From Brachypodium distachyon (Eukaryota; Streptophyta; Magnoliopsida; Poales; Poaceae): 64,000 bases of DNA. Below the pieces are notes generated by a model. That model worked only from the letters and a program-made list of their open reading frames with translations, did not search any database and had not been told where the DNA came from. Within the stretch, counting starts at the first letter, position 1, and the number at the start of each line of letters is the position of its first letter. A program made the position numbers and the translations under genes. Location of the stretch: the NCBI RefSeq assembly GCF_000005505.3, contig NC_016132.3, positions 26,836,501 to 26,900,500 on the forward strand. The letters are read 5' to 3'. Positions 19,493-30,600 of this stretch are shown here, piece after piece.

Positions 19493-22172
19493 CCCAATCA
19501 AAATAAGTGCTCTCAATCTATTACTAACCCCACGTAACCAAGACCCAAACATATGAGGAACATCAAGAGGGGGATAAATATTAGAAGCTATGTGGACAAT
19601 TGACCATGCAAATCGAGAGACATGACACTTAAAAAAGAGGTGTACAATAGTCTCATCCTCATGACAGAAACTTCATTTTGAGCTACCCTTCCAATTCCGC
19701 TTTAGCAGGTTGTTTTCAGTTAGAGTTACCCCGCGCTGCAAGAACCAAAGGAATATTTTTATTTTGAGAGGAACCTTTAACTTCCAAATCCCATCGTTAG
19801 AATTCGGTATATCAGAGTTAACCAAAGCCTGATACATTGACTTGACCGAAAACAAACCACTAGGGTGAAGGTTCCAACCGAACTCATCCCGACCTGGGAC
19901 AAATTAACATGGACAAGGTGATTCAGGAGCTCCGTCCAGGCCACCAGTTTAGGTTCAACAAGGCTACGTCTGAAGGACACATTCGGTGGGAAGGAAGCGA
20001 GAACCTGTGCCAAAGTATCATGCTTATTCCGAACAATAAGAAATAAGAAGGGATATTGGTCACGGAGGGCTGCCCCTCAAGCCAAGAATCCTCCCAGAAT
20101 CTCACTTGGGATCCGTCCTTCATAGAAAAAGATCCACCCGCCCCCCCCAGAAATGAGAATCCCTCGGTTTCCATTTGACCTGAGCAAGAGCCTGCGAACC
20201 AATATATTTGTTGCGTATCAGCTCCTGCCAAATACTGTCCTCAGACAAAAGTTTAAATAACCATTTGCTAAGAAGCGCGATATTTTTGGAATCAAGATCC
20301 TGAATACCCCAAAACCCCTTGGTCTTTTGGCCTGCAAAGAATACTCCATTTTGCGAGTCTATATTTCTTATGTTGACTATCATTCTGCCAAAAGAACCTG
20401 GACCGAAAATAATCAAGCCTCTTGAGAACTCCGCGTGAAATCTCAAAGAAGGAGATCATATAAATGATCATGCTAGTGAGAACGGAGTTCATGAGCACTA
20501 GACGCCCCCCCCCCCCCCCCACAGAGAGGTGCTTACCCATCCAACTCGCGAGTCTCTTCTCGAGTCGCTCTTCAACTCCCTTCCATTCGAAATTTTGCAA
20601 TTTCCTATAATGAATAGGGATACCGAGGTATCGAATAGGCAAAGACCCCATCTCACAACCAAACAACTCTGAATATTGCGTAGCAGAGTCCGAGGCCTCG
20701 CCAAAGCAAAAGAGTTCACTTTTATGAAAATTAATTTTTAAACCCGACAATTGCTCAAACATATAAAGCACAAGCTTGAGATTTCGGGCCTTATCCAGAT
20801 TATGCTCCATAAAAAGGATTGTATCGTCCGCATATTGTAGAATAGATAAGCCGCCATCAACAAGATGGGGCAGTACTCCACCAATTAGATCATCCTCACG
20901 AGCTCTCTCAATCATTATAGCTAACATATCAGCCACAATGTTAAAGAGAATAGGAGAGAGTGGGTCCCCCTGACGCAGACCTTTTCGAGTTTGAAAAAAA
21001 TTACCAATGTCATCATTCACCTTGATAGCCACACTCCCCCCCAATATGAAGCTCTCAATCCAAGAACACCACTTGGAGGAGAAACCTTTCATACGCAGGG
21101 TCTGCAAGAGAAACGGCCACTTCACTTTATCATAGGCTTTTTCGAAGTCAATCTTAAGGATGACTCCGCTCAATTTTTTCCAATGAAGCTCATGGATGGT
21201 CTCATGTAGGACCAGCACCCCATCAAGAATATTACGACCTTGCATAAAAGCCGTTTGAGTCAGACGGACGACGTGGTCCGCCACACTATTCAAACGATTA
21301 TTAGCAAACTTAGTAAAAATTTTGAATATCACATTCAATAGACAAATAGGCCTGTACTGCTGGATCCGATTAGCATCTTTGACTTTAGGCAAAAGAATAA
21401 TCTCGCCAAAGTTAAAGCTAAACAAATGGAGAGTACCATTATGGAAATCATGGAACAAATCCATTAGATCATCCTTGATAACATCCCAAAAGACCTAAAA
21501 AAATTCTGCCGGGAAACCGTCAGGGCCATGAGACTTGTTGCGTTCCATCTGGAAAATCGCTTTTTTGACCTCTGCCTCCGTAAAAGGGGCTGTGGGGAAC
21601 TCATTTTCGGCATCGGAAACCTGTGGGATATCACCCAATCTCGAGTCAATCATTGACACGAAGCTTGGTTCCGGTGGGCCAAAGAGTTGCTGATAATACT
21701 CAGTAATATGATATTTAAGAGGACCAGCACCTTGGATAACCTCTCCTTCGTGTTGGAGGCTGAAAATACGTTTTTTCCTGTGGCGGCCATTGGCCACCAA
21801 ATGGAAGAACTTAGTATTGTCATCCCCTTTCAGGAGGTAATCAACCTTCGAGCGTTGGTGCCACTTAAGTTCCTCCTCGCGCCGAAGGTGAGCCACCGCC
21901 TCATTCGATTGGTTTTTAAGCTCAATCTCATGGTCGGAAACACCTCGGACTTCGGCAAGCTTATCCAACTCATCAATGATAGCAGACAAGCGAGCTTTTT
22001 CACGCTTGTTCACACCAGTGATGTGAATTGCCCACCCACGCAAATCACGCCGAACCGCACCCAGCCTATTATTAAAACGCTGAACAATATTATTATCTTT
22101 ACAAGGCTTGCACCAAACCTCAGAGACTCGCTCCATAAAACCTTCACGTGTTAACCAGCCGAGTTCAAACTC
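19493..22172 (-). pseudogene. LINE-1 reverse transcriptase (ORF2 protein without endonuclease)
   Basis: The minus-strand protein starts in the endonuclease-RT linker (21495-22136: HQRSKVDYLLKGDDNTKFFH and MERNKSHGPDGFPAEFF). It continues through RT motifs in 20292-21464 (YRPICLLNVIFKIFTKF, ILKIDFEKAYDKV, GLRQGDPLSPILFNIV) and the intact catalytic LQYADDTILFM, then the zinc-binding domain (VPLKIKIFLWFLQRGVT, about 19673-19855). A TAG at about 21493 separates the first two parts, where the family has a glutamine. A frameshift follows near 20290. A C16 run (20505-20520) lies in the coding sequence. LINE RTs copy their RNA directly at a nicked target. Confidence 0.9.
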
Positions 22173-23171
22173 CTTCCGTTCCTAAATTTATATTTTGCTC
22201 GTTAAACTTGTGATCTTGGAACACTTGCGAAGGGACCGAGGTAGTACTGCTTTTTCCGCAAGAAGATATCCTCGTGTTGGCATGTGCTATCGCGAATACA
22301 AACTTTTCTACTCCGTAGGACAAGGGAGAAAGGGACTGAAACTTGACTAGAGTGCCATCTTAAGCTTTCCACTAGTCTCTTGTTCTCTGCACCGCAGATG
22401 TTCGGTTGAGACGAACGGAGAGCATCGAGCCGCGAGGGCACATGCGCTCCTCAAGAGCTGAGGTTCCCTTGTCTCGCTTTCTTGAATTAATCCGGATGGA
22501 TCTTTGACTGTGAAGCCAACGCGATTGCATTTCAGATTTCTCCGTCTTATGTCTACGTGTGTATTAAAAGAAGCCCCGGGAGGTCGCGAGTTACACGATC
22601 CCAGCTTCCAGAAGTGGCAGGCAAATTCATGAATTCCAAATTCACCGGGTCAGACAACCGGCTATGCGTCTTGGGTGCCCGAACTCTAGAAACAGCTATT
22701 TATCGACACGTAGCGAGAGGGAAGCACACGTGGTCTGGCACGTGGAAGTTTCACTGCTGCGCTATCCATATGTGCTGCACACTTTGCAGTTGCAGCTCGC
22801 TCCTTGCAATGCGTTGAAACAACTTTGGTCAAATAGAAGCTTTTGGCAGCAAAATTAAAACACTATACATAGCGCGAATTTCGCCAGCATTTTTTTAAAC
22901 CGTCATAACGTGCGTGTCTATATTAAAATGTGATGCGAACTTATAAAGACAAATATGGAAAATAGATGTCTGTCGAGAGAATATGACTGACTCCATCCAC
23001 AAACACAAAATCAACAGTCCAAGAACAGAAATTAAAGCACCATAACCTCCGTTGTCCGTTTCTGCAAAATGGCACTCCGCCTGTAGGAGGGATGATTAAT
23101 CTACAATTTTGCATGTACCAAGGCCATCTCCAATGATTCTAGTCAGCCGGTACTATAACCTGTCATTTTAG
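22173..23171. other. Non-TE flanking sequence, no clear gene
   Basis: A truncated Stowaway-like end (ctccttccgttcctaaattt, about 22170) is followed by about 1 kb of ordinary-composition DNA without recognised domains. The plus-strand open frame at 22557-22817 has no features of a protein family. This could be upstream intron or promoter sequence of the exon-like blocks that follow. Confidence 0.4.
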
Positions 23172-24072
23172 AGATTTAATGATACAAAAGACGCTGGAGG
23201 GAGTAACCGTATCTCCTGCGAGAAACCACCCATGCGAAGATACCAAGGAGTAAAAGCAACTTTTGCTGAGGCCCACCTGAATTTCAGGTATGCATGCAAA
23301 GCTCCTATGTCTCCTATTCAGGTGTAGCAATCAATGTATCTAGGCACAAAAAAGCCAAGCAAATTATACTTTGCATAAGGTTTAGTAGCAGCCTACGAAA
23401 CATGCTGTTGTTGGAGGGCTTGTTCCTTGGCACGAAGGTATACTTTCTCTCTTCTTTTAGTGCCTAGTGCCTTGTTGACGATGCTCTAAGAATGCCACCG
23501 TACCATTGCTGATCATTTATGGGGCCGAACTCCCGAGGTCCTCCGCTCACTAATGTATGATGTATGTTTTGTTTGGGTGTTTGGTTGGAAGCTAACAATA
23601 GGCAATGCAAAAAATTGACAACCAAATTTTCTTGTACTTGTTTTTTTTTTGTGTCAAAACTAGCATGATGGCACTCGCAAATGCGAGAGCATGATCCGAT
23701 ATGCAGACAAATTCTTTGTTTAGTATGCTAAATATTTTTTTAAGAATTTTATGGCCTTATTTAGACATAATACATATTTATGTCTTCTAAAATTACCTAG
23801 AAATAGGAACAACGGACATGCAGTAGTTAGATAGAACAATATCTTTTTTTTTAGCTTTAGATAGAATAATATCCGAAAAGAAAAAATTGAACTTCGATTC
23901 AGACTTTTTTGTTATTTAGAAACAATGGAAATACAATTGTCAGAAGCAATAGATGACAAATATTCAGAAAAAAAACCATAAACGTCTAACATCTTACTAT
24001 GTGCAGGATTACCCCAATTTAACTGATGATCAACACAGGGCAATGCAACGGAATGCATCTTCTCTCTTAAAG
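23172..24072 (+). CDS. Putative host-gene exons (three blocks) left of the nested insertion
   Basis: Three plus-strand blocks with good splice borders can be joined without stops: 23172-23287 (ends TTTCAG|GTATGC), 23392-23437 (GTAGCAG| ... ACGAAG|GTATAC) and 24007-24072 (TATGTGCAG| ... TTAAAG|GTGAGA). Their phases fit: 116 nt, then 46 nt, then 66 nt. Readable residues include MRRYQGVKATFAEAHLNF, NMLLLEGLFLGTK and DYPNLTDDQHRAMQRNAS. I do not recognise the family. A fourth phase-compatible block is at 53272-53385, on the far side of copia F. Short blocks can be open by chance, so this is a hypothesis. Confidence 0.4.
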
Positions 24073-24117
24073 GTGAGAACACTAATTAAGGACACAAATG
24101 GCGCATGGAAATTTATA

Positions 24118-24241
24118 CTCCCTCCGTCCAACAAAGGATGTCTCGACTTTCACTAAATTTGAATGCATCTATACACTAAGTCATGTCTAGATACATCCAA
24201 ATTTTAACAAACTTGAGACATCTTTTGTTGGACGGAGGGAG
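24118..24241. mobile_element. Stowaway-type MITE
   Basis: A 124-bp element with perfect or near-perfect inverted ends (ctccctccgtccaacaaa and ttgttggacggagggag) flanked by TA (24116-24117 and 24242-24243). It sits 45 bp after the exon-like block ending at 24072, which is a typical intronic position for such MITEs in grasses. Confidence 0.93.
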
Positions 24242-24394
24242 TACAAAGTATATACTTCAGATGATTAATAACTAAATAAGGTTGAGAATGTATACACATG
24301 TTTCCTTATAGATTACATGAATACACTGAACTCCCATATTCTGTAATCCAGTTTCGCCTCCCTTGGGTTAATCCAAGCTCGATGAACTCCCTCA

Positions 24395-24854
24395 TGTTAG
24401 AATCTAATAACCATTCATTAGATTAAACATGAAAATGCATACTAGTCAAACATGAGAGTACTAGCAATAATGAGATTAAGGGAGATTTAGAATCTAATAA
24501 CCATTCATTAGATTAAACATGAAAATGCATACTGGTCAAACACTAGAGTACTAGCAATAATGAGATTAAGGGAGCTTTAACCATACGTCCAGTGGACGAG
24601 GAAGCCATTGCCGTAGGAGCCGTAGGTCGGAGGTAGCGGCGTCCTTCTGGCCGGTACCGGCACTGGCCGATTACCTGAGTCGTCATCGTCGACGGTAGCG
24701 GCCTTCCCGCATGCTTCAGTGCTCCCCTAGATCAGTAGGGTCGTTAGAGGTGTGTCGGGGGTTGGCAAGTTCTCACATGAACGTGGTCACGTGAGACAGC
24801 CGGCCTCCCTATTTATATAGCACTGCGTGATGGGGGGTCGAAACCATTAGTTGG
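24395..24854 (-). repeat. 3' LTR of copia F, with a 90-bp tandem duplication and truncated inner end
   Basis: It starts 'tgttagaatctaataacc'. The segment 24397-24486 is repeated at 24487-24576, where the partner LTR at 52680 has one copy. It matches the partner until 'accattagttg' (24854) and then lacks the last 177 bp. Directly after, a second short 'ctatttataaagcactgcg' block (24867-24885) resembles the LTR's own 'ctatttatatagcactgcg' (24810-24828), as if the break was filled by copying nearby sequence. Confidence 0.85.
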
Positions 24855-26134
24855 TCTTCATTTGGGTGTGGACCTATTTATAAAGCACTGCGGGATTGCG
24901 CGACGGAGGATCATTTCCAGCTTGAGGATTATTTTCTACTTGGGGATCCTCATTTGCTTCTTCTTGGTCTTCATTTGGGTGTGGACCTTCTTGGTCTCCA
25001 TTTGGGTGTGGACCTTCTTCCGTTTCAGGATCTCCATGTGGTTGAGAGCCTGAGCGATGAACCTCAGGATCATTACGCATCACGTTAGTATTCCGTATTG
25101 GCAAATAAATCTTTTGGACAGCCGGGGATGGAACATATACCCGTTTTTCCTCAAGATTAATTTCCCTTATTTCCGTGACTTCATTATCCTCAAAGAAACA
25201 CCGCTTGTCTAGTCTCCACAAATTTTGTGGTGTGATTCCGACAATAAAGACGGTATCCCTTTCCCCTATGAGGGTATCCAATGAAATGGCATGTTATCGT
25301 TTTCGGATCTAATTTCTTGAGTTGTGGATTGAAAATTCTTGCTTCTGCGGGACAGCCCCACACACATAGGTAATTCAAGCTCGGCTTCTTTCCCGTCCAC
25401 ATCTTGTAAGGCGTGTTGGGTGCTGACTTTGTTGGAGCGAGATTTAGTACGTGTGTTGTTGTCTTTAAAGCTTCCATCCATAGGCTAACTGACAAACTTG
25501 CATGACTGAGCATACTTCGCACCATGTCCATAAGGGTGCGATTGCAACACTCAGCCACACCATTTTGCTGAGGTTCACCAGGCATTGAATATTGGGCAAT
25601 AATCCCATTCTTAGCTAGGAATTTTGCAAAAGGTCCTGAAATTTGCCCATAAGGAGCGTGCCTTCCATAATATTCTCCCCCACGATCAGATCGAACAACT
25701 TTGATGTTTTCATTCAACTGATTTTCAACTTCGGCTTTAAATATCTTAAATTTGTCCAAAGCTTCAGATCGTACGCGTATGGGGTAAATATATCCGTAAC
25801 GGGAAAAGTCGTCCGTAAACGTGATGAATGAATCAAAACCGTCGACTGACTTAATATTTAGGGGTCTGCATATGTCAGTGCAAATTAATTCGAGGACCCT
25901 TGAGGTTCTTGTTGCTCCCTTCTTAATCGTTTTTGCGTATTTTCCTTTAATGCAGTCAAGACACTTGTCTGCATCTGAGAAGTCTAATGGAAGAAGAATT
26001 TCATTTTAATAAGTCGCTCCATTCGAAGAAGTACTTGTATTTTTCCATTTCTTCTCAGCGTTACAATCATTTAAAACATTAACATCACTCACATGCATAA
26101 TAGACGAATTAATCATTAACATATATAATTTGCC
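24855..26134 (-). pseudogene. Copia F integrase and linker
   Basis: The minus-strand frame has integrase catalytic residues in three segments: LICTDICRPLNIKS and DSFITFTDDFSRYGYIY (about 25790-25890), VVRSDRGGEYYG, and NGVAECCNRTLMDMVRSML. The C-terminal part (NTPYKMWTGKKPSLNYL, VWGCPAEARIF) and a Glu/Asn/Pro-rich linker with repeated PHPNGDQEG-like units follow (24874-25281). The HHCC part near 26000-26134 is degraded. RT and RNase H, which should follow the linker, are absent. Integrase joins cDNA to the target, and this copy is a remnant. Confidence 0.87.
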
Positions 26135-26139
26135 TCGTC

Positions 26140-27021
26140 TGTCAGAGCACGGTCTCCGGCACCAGGGATGCCGAGCACCCCCTTTTTGGTTCGGTGGAGG
26201 GCGAGGTGATCGCTCTGGCGATTGCCGGCATGGCGAAAGACACGAAGTGTACACAAGAGTTTTTACCCAGGTTCGGGCCACCCGGAGGTGTAATAACCTA
26301 CGTCCTGCTTTGAGTTGTATTTCTTAGTATGGTTGTTACAGGTTGCCGGGGAGTTCTCGGGCTTTGCTACTTGTCCCTCTAAGGGCTAGGCTACTTGGGT
26401 GAATGCTGAACTAAATAGAGCCGATTCCTACAGAGGTCCAACCGAGCTGAACCGAACCCTTTGACCGGTGGCATTGGTCCTCCTTTTATAGACAAGGGTT
26501 ACCACAGGTGCCTATGCATGCAGCGTGACACATTGCCTAGACGCGTGTCACAGCTGCATGGAATACAATTTTACTCATCCGCGCTGGACGCCATGCAGTG
26601 CCCAGTCCACTTTACCTGGTTGAAAAAAATAGTTCGTAGGGTAGTCGCCCTAGCCTTGCTAAGCAAGCCTAGGCCTCCTGATAAGACTCCTGTCAGTGCA
26701 TTAAATGCACTGCGTCCGCCGTCTTGTCCTGTCTTCACTGTTCTGCGGGTCCCGCCTGCATGCCGGAGCGCGGGTTGCTGGGGTGCACCTTCCCGGCTAG
26801 CGCACCAGCTACTTGCCGGGAGGCTTTCCTTTGGCTTCCCGGGACCGGGGTTCCTGGGAGCATCTTGTACTCGGCCCTTAGCTTCATCTTCGCTAGGGGT
26901 CGTCTCCTCGAGGCAGGCTTCCCGGGCTCGTCGCTTCCCGGGAGTCCTTCTTGATGGGGCCTCGTCACTGGCGACCCACGCGTCCCGTATCAGTGGGACC
27001 CCGTGGGCCACTGGTATGATA
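26140..27021 (-). repeat. 3' LTR of gypsy A
   Basis: An 882-bp LTR starting 'tgtcagagcacggtctccgg'. The end reads 'ccactggtatgata', while the partner ends 'ccactggtccaaca', so the terminal CA has mutated. A minus-strand TATA-like box ctataaaagg lies at about 26481-26491. Confidence 0.92.
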
Positions 27022-27041
27022 GTAGCCCCCGGGCGTGGGCC
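27022..27041 (-). promoter_or_regulatory. Polypurine tract of gypsy A
   Basis: The plus strand 'gtagcccccgggcgtgggcc' directly after the LTR gives a minus-strand ...cgggggctac tract next to the 3' LTR. The identical 20-mer follows the 3' LTR of element B (35906-35925). It primes plus-strand DNA synthesis. Confidence 0.85.
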
Positions 27042-27440
27042 GACTGCCTTGAAGCTTCCAGCGAGTGCTATCCTTGGTCGGTTGCCGGGCTACGCCCTAC
27101 CCGACGCGTGGGTCACAAGGGGGAAACCCCCTGGCACCCGGCCTCGTGGGCCGCATTTATAGTTCCACTTCTCCGAGTGAAACGGTCGGGCGCACGATTT
27201 CGTGCCTTATCCCCCTTAATCACCAGAAAGTTAAGGCCACGTCACGCACCCCCCTCTTAATCTCCGACTCATTAGGGCTCTTTATTGCCAATTGTGAGGG
27301 TGTCGGTTGCAGTCCGTCAGCCCTGATAAATACCCAAGGCCGGCGGCGGGGCACTCCCCATTGTCTCTCACTCTTGCCACCATGTCCTCCCAAGCTCCCC
27401 ACTTCCCAATTCCAACCCAACCACCTCTCCTCCTCCGCCG

Positions 27441-28085
27441 ATGTCTTCCAAGGGCCAGAACCGTCCCAAGGGGAGCACCACCAAAGGGGATAAGGCCGGC
27501 AAGAAGGAACTGTCGGACAGGGCCCGGAAGGAGGAGGAAATGCGGGCTAAATTCGCCTTCTTCCCCCCTGGGTACAACGGCGAGGGGGTCAACAAGCTAG
27601 TCTTGGTGCTGGCCACCAAGCACAATGAGCACGGGCCGACGCGGGTCCTTCCAGCCGGAGCGGAGCGCGACGGGCACTACTTCCGGATGGTCGGGAGGTT
27701 CGTTCTTGCCGGGTTCGTGCCGCCGCACTCCTTCTTCCTCTCAGCCATCATGGAGTCCTACGGACTCCTCATGGCGCAGCTTCACCCCACGTTGTTCTTC
27801 ATATTGGCCGTTTTCCAACACCTCTGTGAAGTGTTCGTTGGGGCGATGCCGTCGGTGGCGCTATTCCGCCACTACTACTACCCGAGGGTGGAGAAGAAGG
27901 CTCCCCTGTCCTCGGGGGTAGTGTTCCGATTCCGCGACAGGATCAAATCGGAATTCATCGAGCTGGGGAAGAAGAAGATCGAGCACAAATGGCGCTACGA
28001 CTGGTGCTGGGTGCGCACCGACGAGCTTCAGGAGTTCCACGAGGAGCTCCTCGAGCCTTTTATTTTCCTGCAAGTGGCGCCTTAG
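27441..28085 (+). pseudogene. Antisense ORF of gypsy A (Transposase_28-like), C-terminus deleted
   Basis: A 214-residue ORF on the strand opposite to gag-pol, between integrase and 3' LTR. It has a Lys/Gly-rich start (MSSKGQNRPKGSTTKGDKAG) and a helical core (GRFVLAGFVPPHSFFLSAIM, LFRHYYYPRVEKK, SGVVFRFRDR), and ends after FHEELLEPF. It matches the N-terminal half of the plus-strand gene in element B. I take this as the plant family Pfam calls 'putative gypsy type transposon' (PF04195). After codon ~208 the sequence jumps into what in B is the 3' UTR (tttcctgcaagt), so about 2.2 kb with introns and coiled coil are missing. A TATA-like 'gataaatac' lies at about 27325. Function unknown. Confidence 0.8.
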
Positions 28086-29478
28086 AACTTTTTATGTTAG
28101 CTTTCCCTTGTCATTATCGGTGTTACTGTTCAACTTGTTTTGCCCAAGCTTTAATATATATCTCCGATGCTATTTTCACTTGCTCCTTTGCCTAAAACTA
28201 GCTTGCCGCGGAGGGGCTCTGTCCTTCTCGTGTTTTAGCCTTGCGTACCCGGGGACTCGCCAACCACGTGCTTGGCCAGACTAGGGACCCGGGACGGACC
28301 CGCGGTGCTGACCTAGGACCAAACAGCAGTGGCTAGTCACTCCGCCCGTGGGTTAACTACCCCAGCGCGCACGCCTCCGGGACGGACCCGCGAGCCACGT
28401 GTGGGGGGCGTCCTCACCCCGCAAGCGTCCTTCCTACGCTCCGGCTACACGGGGACCGAGCTTACCCCAGCAAACCAGTGTTACTAAGAGGAAAAACCAA
28501 GGACCCAAAATGAAATACTTAGCTTCCTGTTCCTTTTGGATTTGTTGCACCCTGTCGAGAGCCGTGGCAAGGACGCGGTGGCCGTGCACCCTCCAGCAGC
28601 ACCCTTGGGGCTGCGGAGGCATGCACAACCACCGCGTCTTTACGACGCCTCTCGCTTGTCTCATCGCCATTTCTGGTGTCGCTCCATAAGAGATGTGGCA
28701 GGGCCGCGATGGTGGGAACACCCTCAGCGACAAGCGCAGAGGGATGCACTACCATCGCCTCTCTGTGACATCTCTTGTTTTCTTACCCGTTGCTGGTGTT
28801 GCACTTGCCCTGGTCTCCTTAAATAGCCAAAGCGTTGCTCTTACCTCCACATGCCCGGGACCACCAGTCGCCGCGTGGAGGCACTGGCCCTATCTCAGTT
28901 TCCTGCATCAAGCCTCGAAGTGATTGCCATATATGTACAACTTACTCGCAAGACGACGACGCCCGTGACCACCCCATGAGCATCACAGTATGCCCTCGCC
29001 TTATCTCTATCCTGCATGTCAGATTCCTGCAGTGCCCAAGGTACATAGCAAAAAAATTCGAAATGTACGAAAAACAGTATAAACTGGATAACCTCCTGCC
29101 TCCCAGCCCCCGGGCACAGAAGAGTCGACCTCAGACCTGGGTGTGAGCATCTTTACATTTCCACGGTGCCTCGCTGGCACGTAAGACGTTGCGGACAGGT
29201 CCGGCAACTGCTAGGCCTCATTCCGGGGCGTCCCAGCAACGAGCTTGGTTTTCGGGGTTCCGACAGCCCCCTGCTCACAGCCAAGGATGAGGAGACAATT
29301 CTGTGCACCTAGAGCAGGAGACAGAAGCATTCACAGACAGCAAAGCACAATATTTACCAACATAAGACTTATCTTTATTCAACTTTGTGCTAGCGGATTA
29401 CAATCGGGCCTTGCCCGGCTACACTAGCTTAAAGAGGCACGTTGCCGCAGCGTCACCGGTGGGTAAGGCGCCATCGTT
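28086..29478. other. 3' noncoding region of gypsy A with weak tandem repeats
   Basis: It contains the block 'gggacccgggacggacccgc' (about 28285) shared with element B (39280), then repeats of the 'gatgcactaccatcgcctct' type at about 28627 and 28749 with a spacing of about 122 bp. No coding domain was found. The open frames here are on both strands and follow GC content. Confidence 0.65.
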
Positions 29479-30600
29479 TCACGGGTAGAACTTCCGTAGG
29501 TGCTCAATGTTCCAACTATTGGGCACTGGTGAGCCTTCTTCGGTTTCCAGCCGGACGGCCCCCGGTCTGGTCACCTGCACTACCCGGAAAGGGCCTTCCC
29601 AGATTGGAGTCAATTTGTTCCTGGCGCAGGATGAGGTCTCCAACCTCGAGCCCCCGGGGACGGACTCTTCTCTCGTGATAACGACGGAGTCCCTGCTGGT
29701 AGCTTGCAGCTCGTACCGCAGCCCGACATCGAATCTCCTCGATGAAGGTAAGGTCATCAATCCTCCGTGTGTGTTGGCTCTTGTCGCCGTACGCGCGTAC
29801 CCGAGGTGACCATACTTGAGCTCGAGGGGCAGCATAGCTTCTGCCCCGTAGACGAGGGTAAACGGAGTTTGACCCGTCACCCGACTCGGTGTGGTCCACA
29901 GTGACCACAGCATGGGCTGGAGTTCTTCAACCCAGTGTTTTCCGTGGCCTTTGAGCTTGTCAAAGGTTCTCGTCTTGAGCCACCGCAACACATCCGCGTT
30001 GGCTCGCTCCACTTGCTCGTTGCTCCTCGGATGAGCGACGGAGGCAAAGTGAATCTTAGTGCCCATGTCCTCGTAGTAAGCTTGGAACACCGCACTAGTG
30101 AATTGCGTGCCGTTGTCGGTGATGATGCCGTTAGTCCTTTGAAAAACTTGATGGCCGCCTGCACCGTGACGGCTCGGACAGGCTCCACCTCGATTCATTT
30201 CGAGAACTTGTCGATGGCCACAAGTAGGTACTCGTAGCCACCAACTGCTCTCAGTAGTTTACCGACGGTGTCCAGCCCCAGACCGCGAACGGCCACGAGG
30301 ACGGAATGACTTGCAGGGCTTGCGCTGGTTCGTTGCTCTTCTTGGTGTGAAACTGGCATGCTTCACAGGTCTTGACTAATTGCTCGGCATCGGCTAGTGC
30401 TGTCGGCGAGTTGAAGCCGTGCCGGAACGCTTTCCCAGCTAGTGCCCTGGAGGCCACATGGTGTGAGCATGTGCCTCGATGTATATCTTCCACCAACGCG
30501 CGCCCTTCCTCTTGGGACACGCAGAGGAGCATGACTACCTCCGTTAGGACGCCTCCGGTAGAGCCCTCCGTCCACCAGGGCGTACATGTTAGCATGCCGG
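29479..30600 (-). pseudogene. Integrase of gypsy A
   Basis: The part at 30251-30595 holds the zinc-binding region ([28 protein letters not shown]). The 239-residue frame at 29479-30198 contains the second catalytic aspartate in GIITDNGTQFTSAVF, the glutamate segment NEQVERANADVLRWL, and the C-terminal domain ending NSWNIEHLRKFYP. Between them the sequence with the first aspartate is out of frame (near 30200-30250), and a segment corresponding to residues between FFKG and the TDNG motif is lost. Compared with B the C-terminal half also has local frameshifts (29700-29830). Confidence 0.87.

Larger units (their letters stand above)
8560..22172 (-). mobile_element. L1-type LINE (LINE-1), 5'-truncated and split by a nested LTR complex
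   Basis: The two halves, 19493-22172 and about 8560-8928, form one minus-strand non-LTR retrotransposon. Reading runs in frame from the zinc-binding domain in the right half across the target duplication cccaa (19493-19497 and 8924-8928) into the C-terminus in the left half. The endonuclease domain is missing: similarity begins at FELGWLTREGF near 22170, where a MITE-like end (ctccttccgttcctaaattt) abuts. The 3' end near 8560 has no clear A tail. Confidence 0.85.

Noticed and set aside
22557..22817. 86-codon ORF left of the putative host exons
   Set aside because: No recognisable domain, Cys/Ser-rich end and no splice border compatible with the following blocks.
27307..27600. ATG at 27382 as the start of the antisense gene in element A
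   Set aside because: It is in a different frame and leaves the conserved protein. The frame from 27441 matches the gene in element B.
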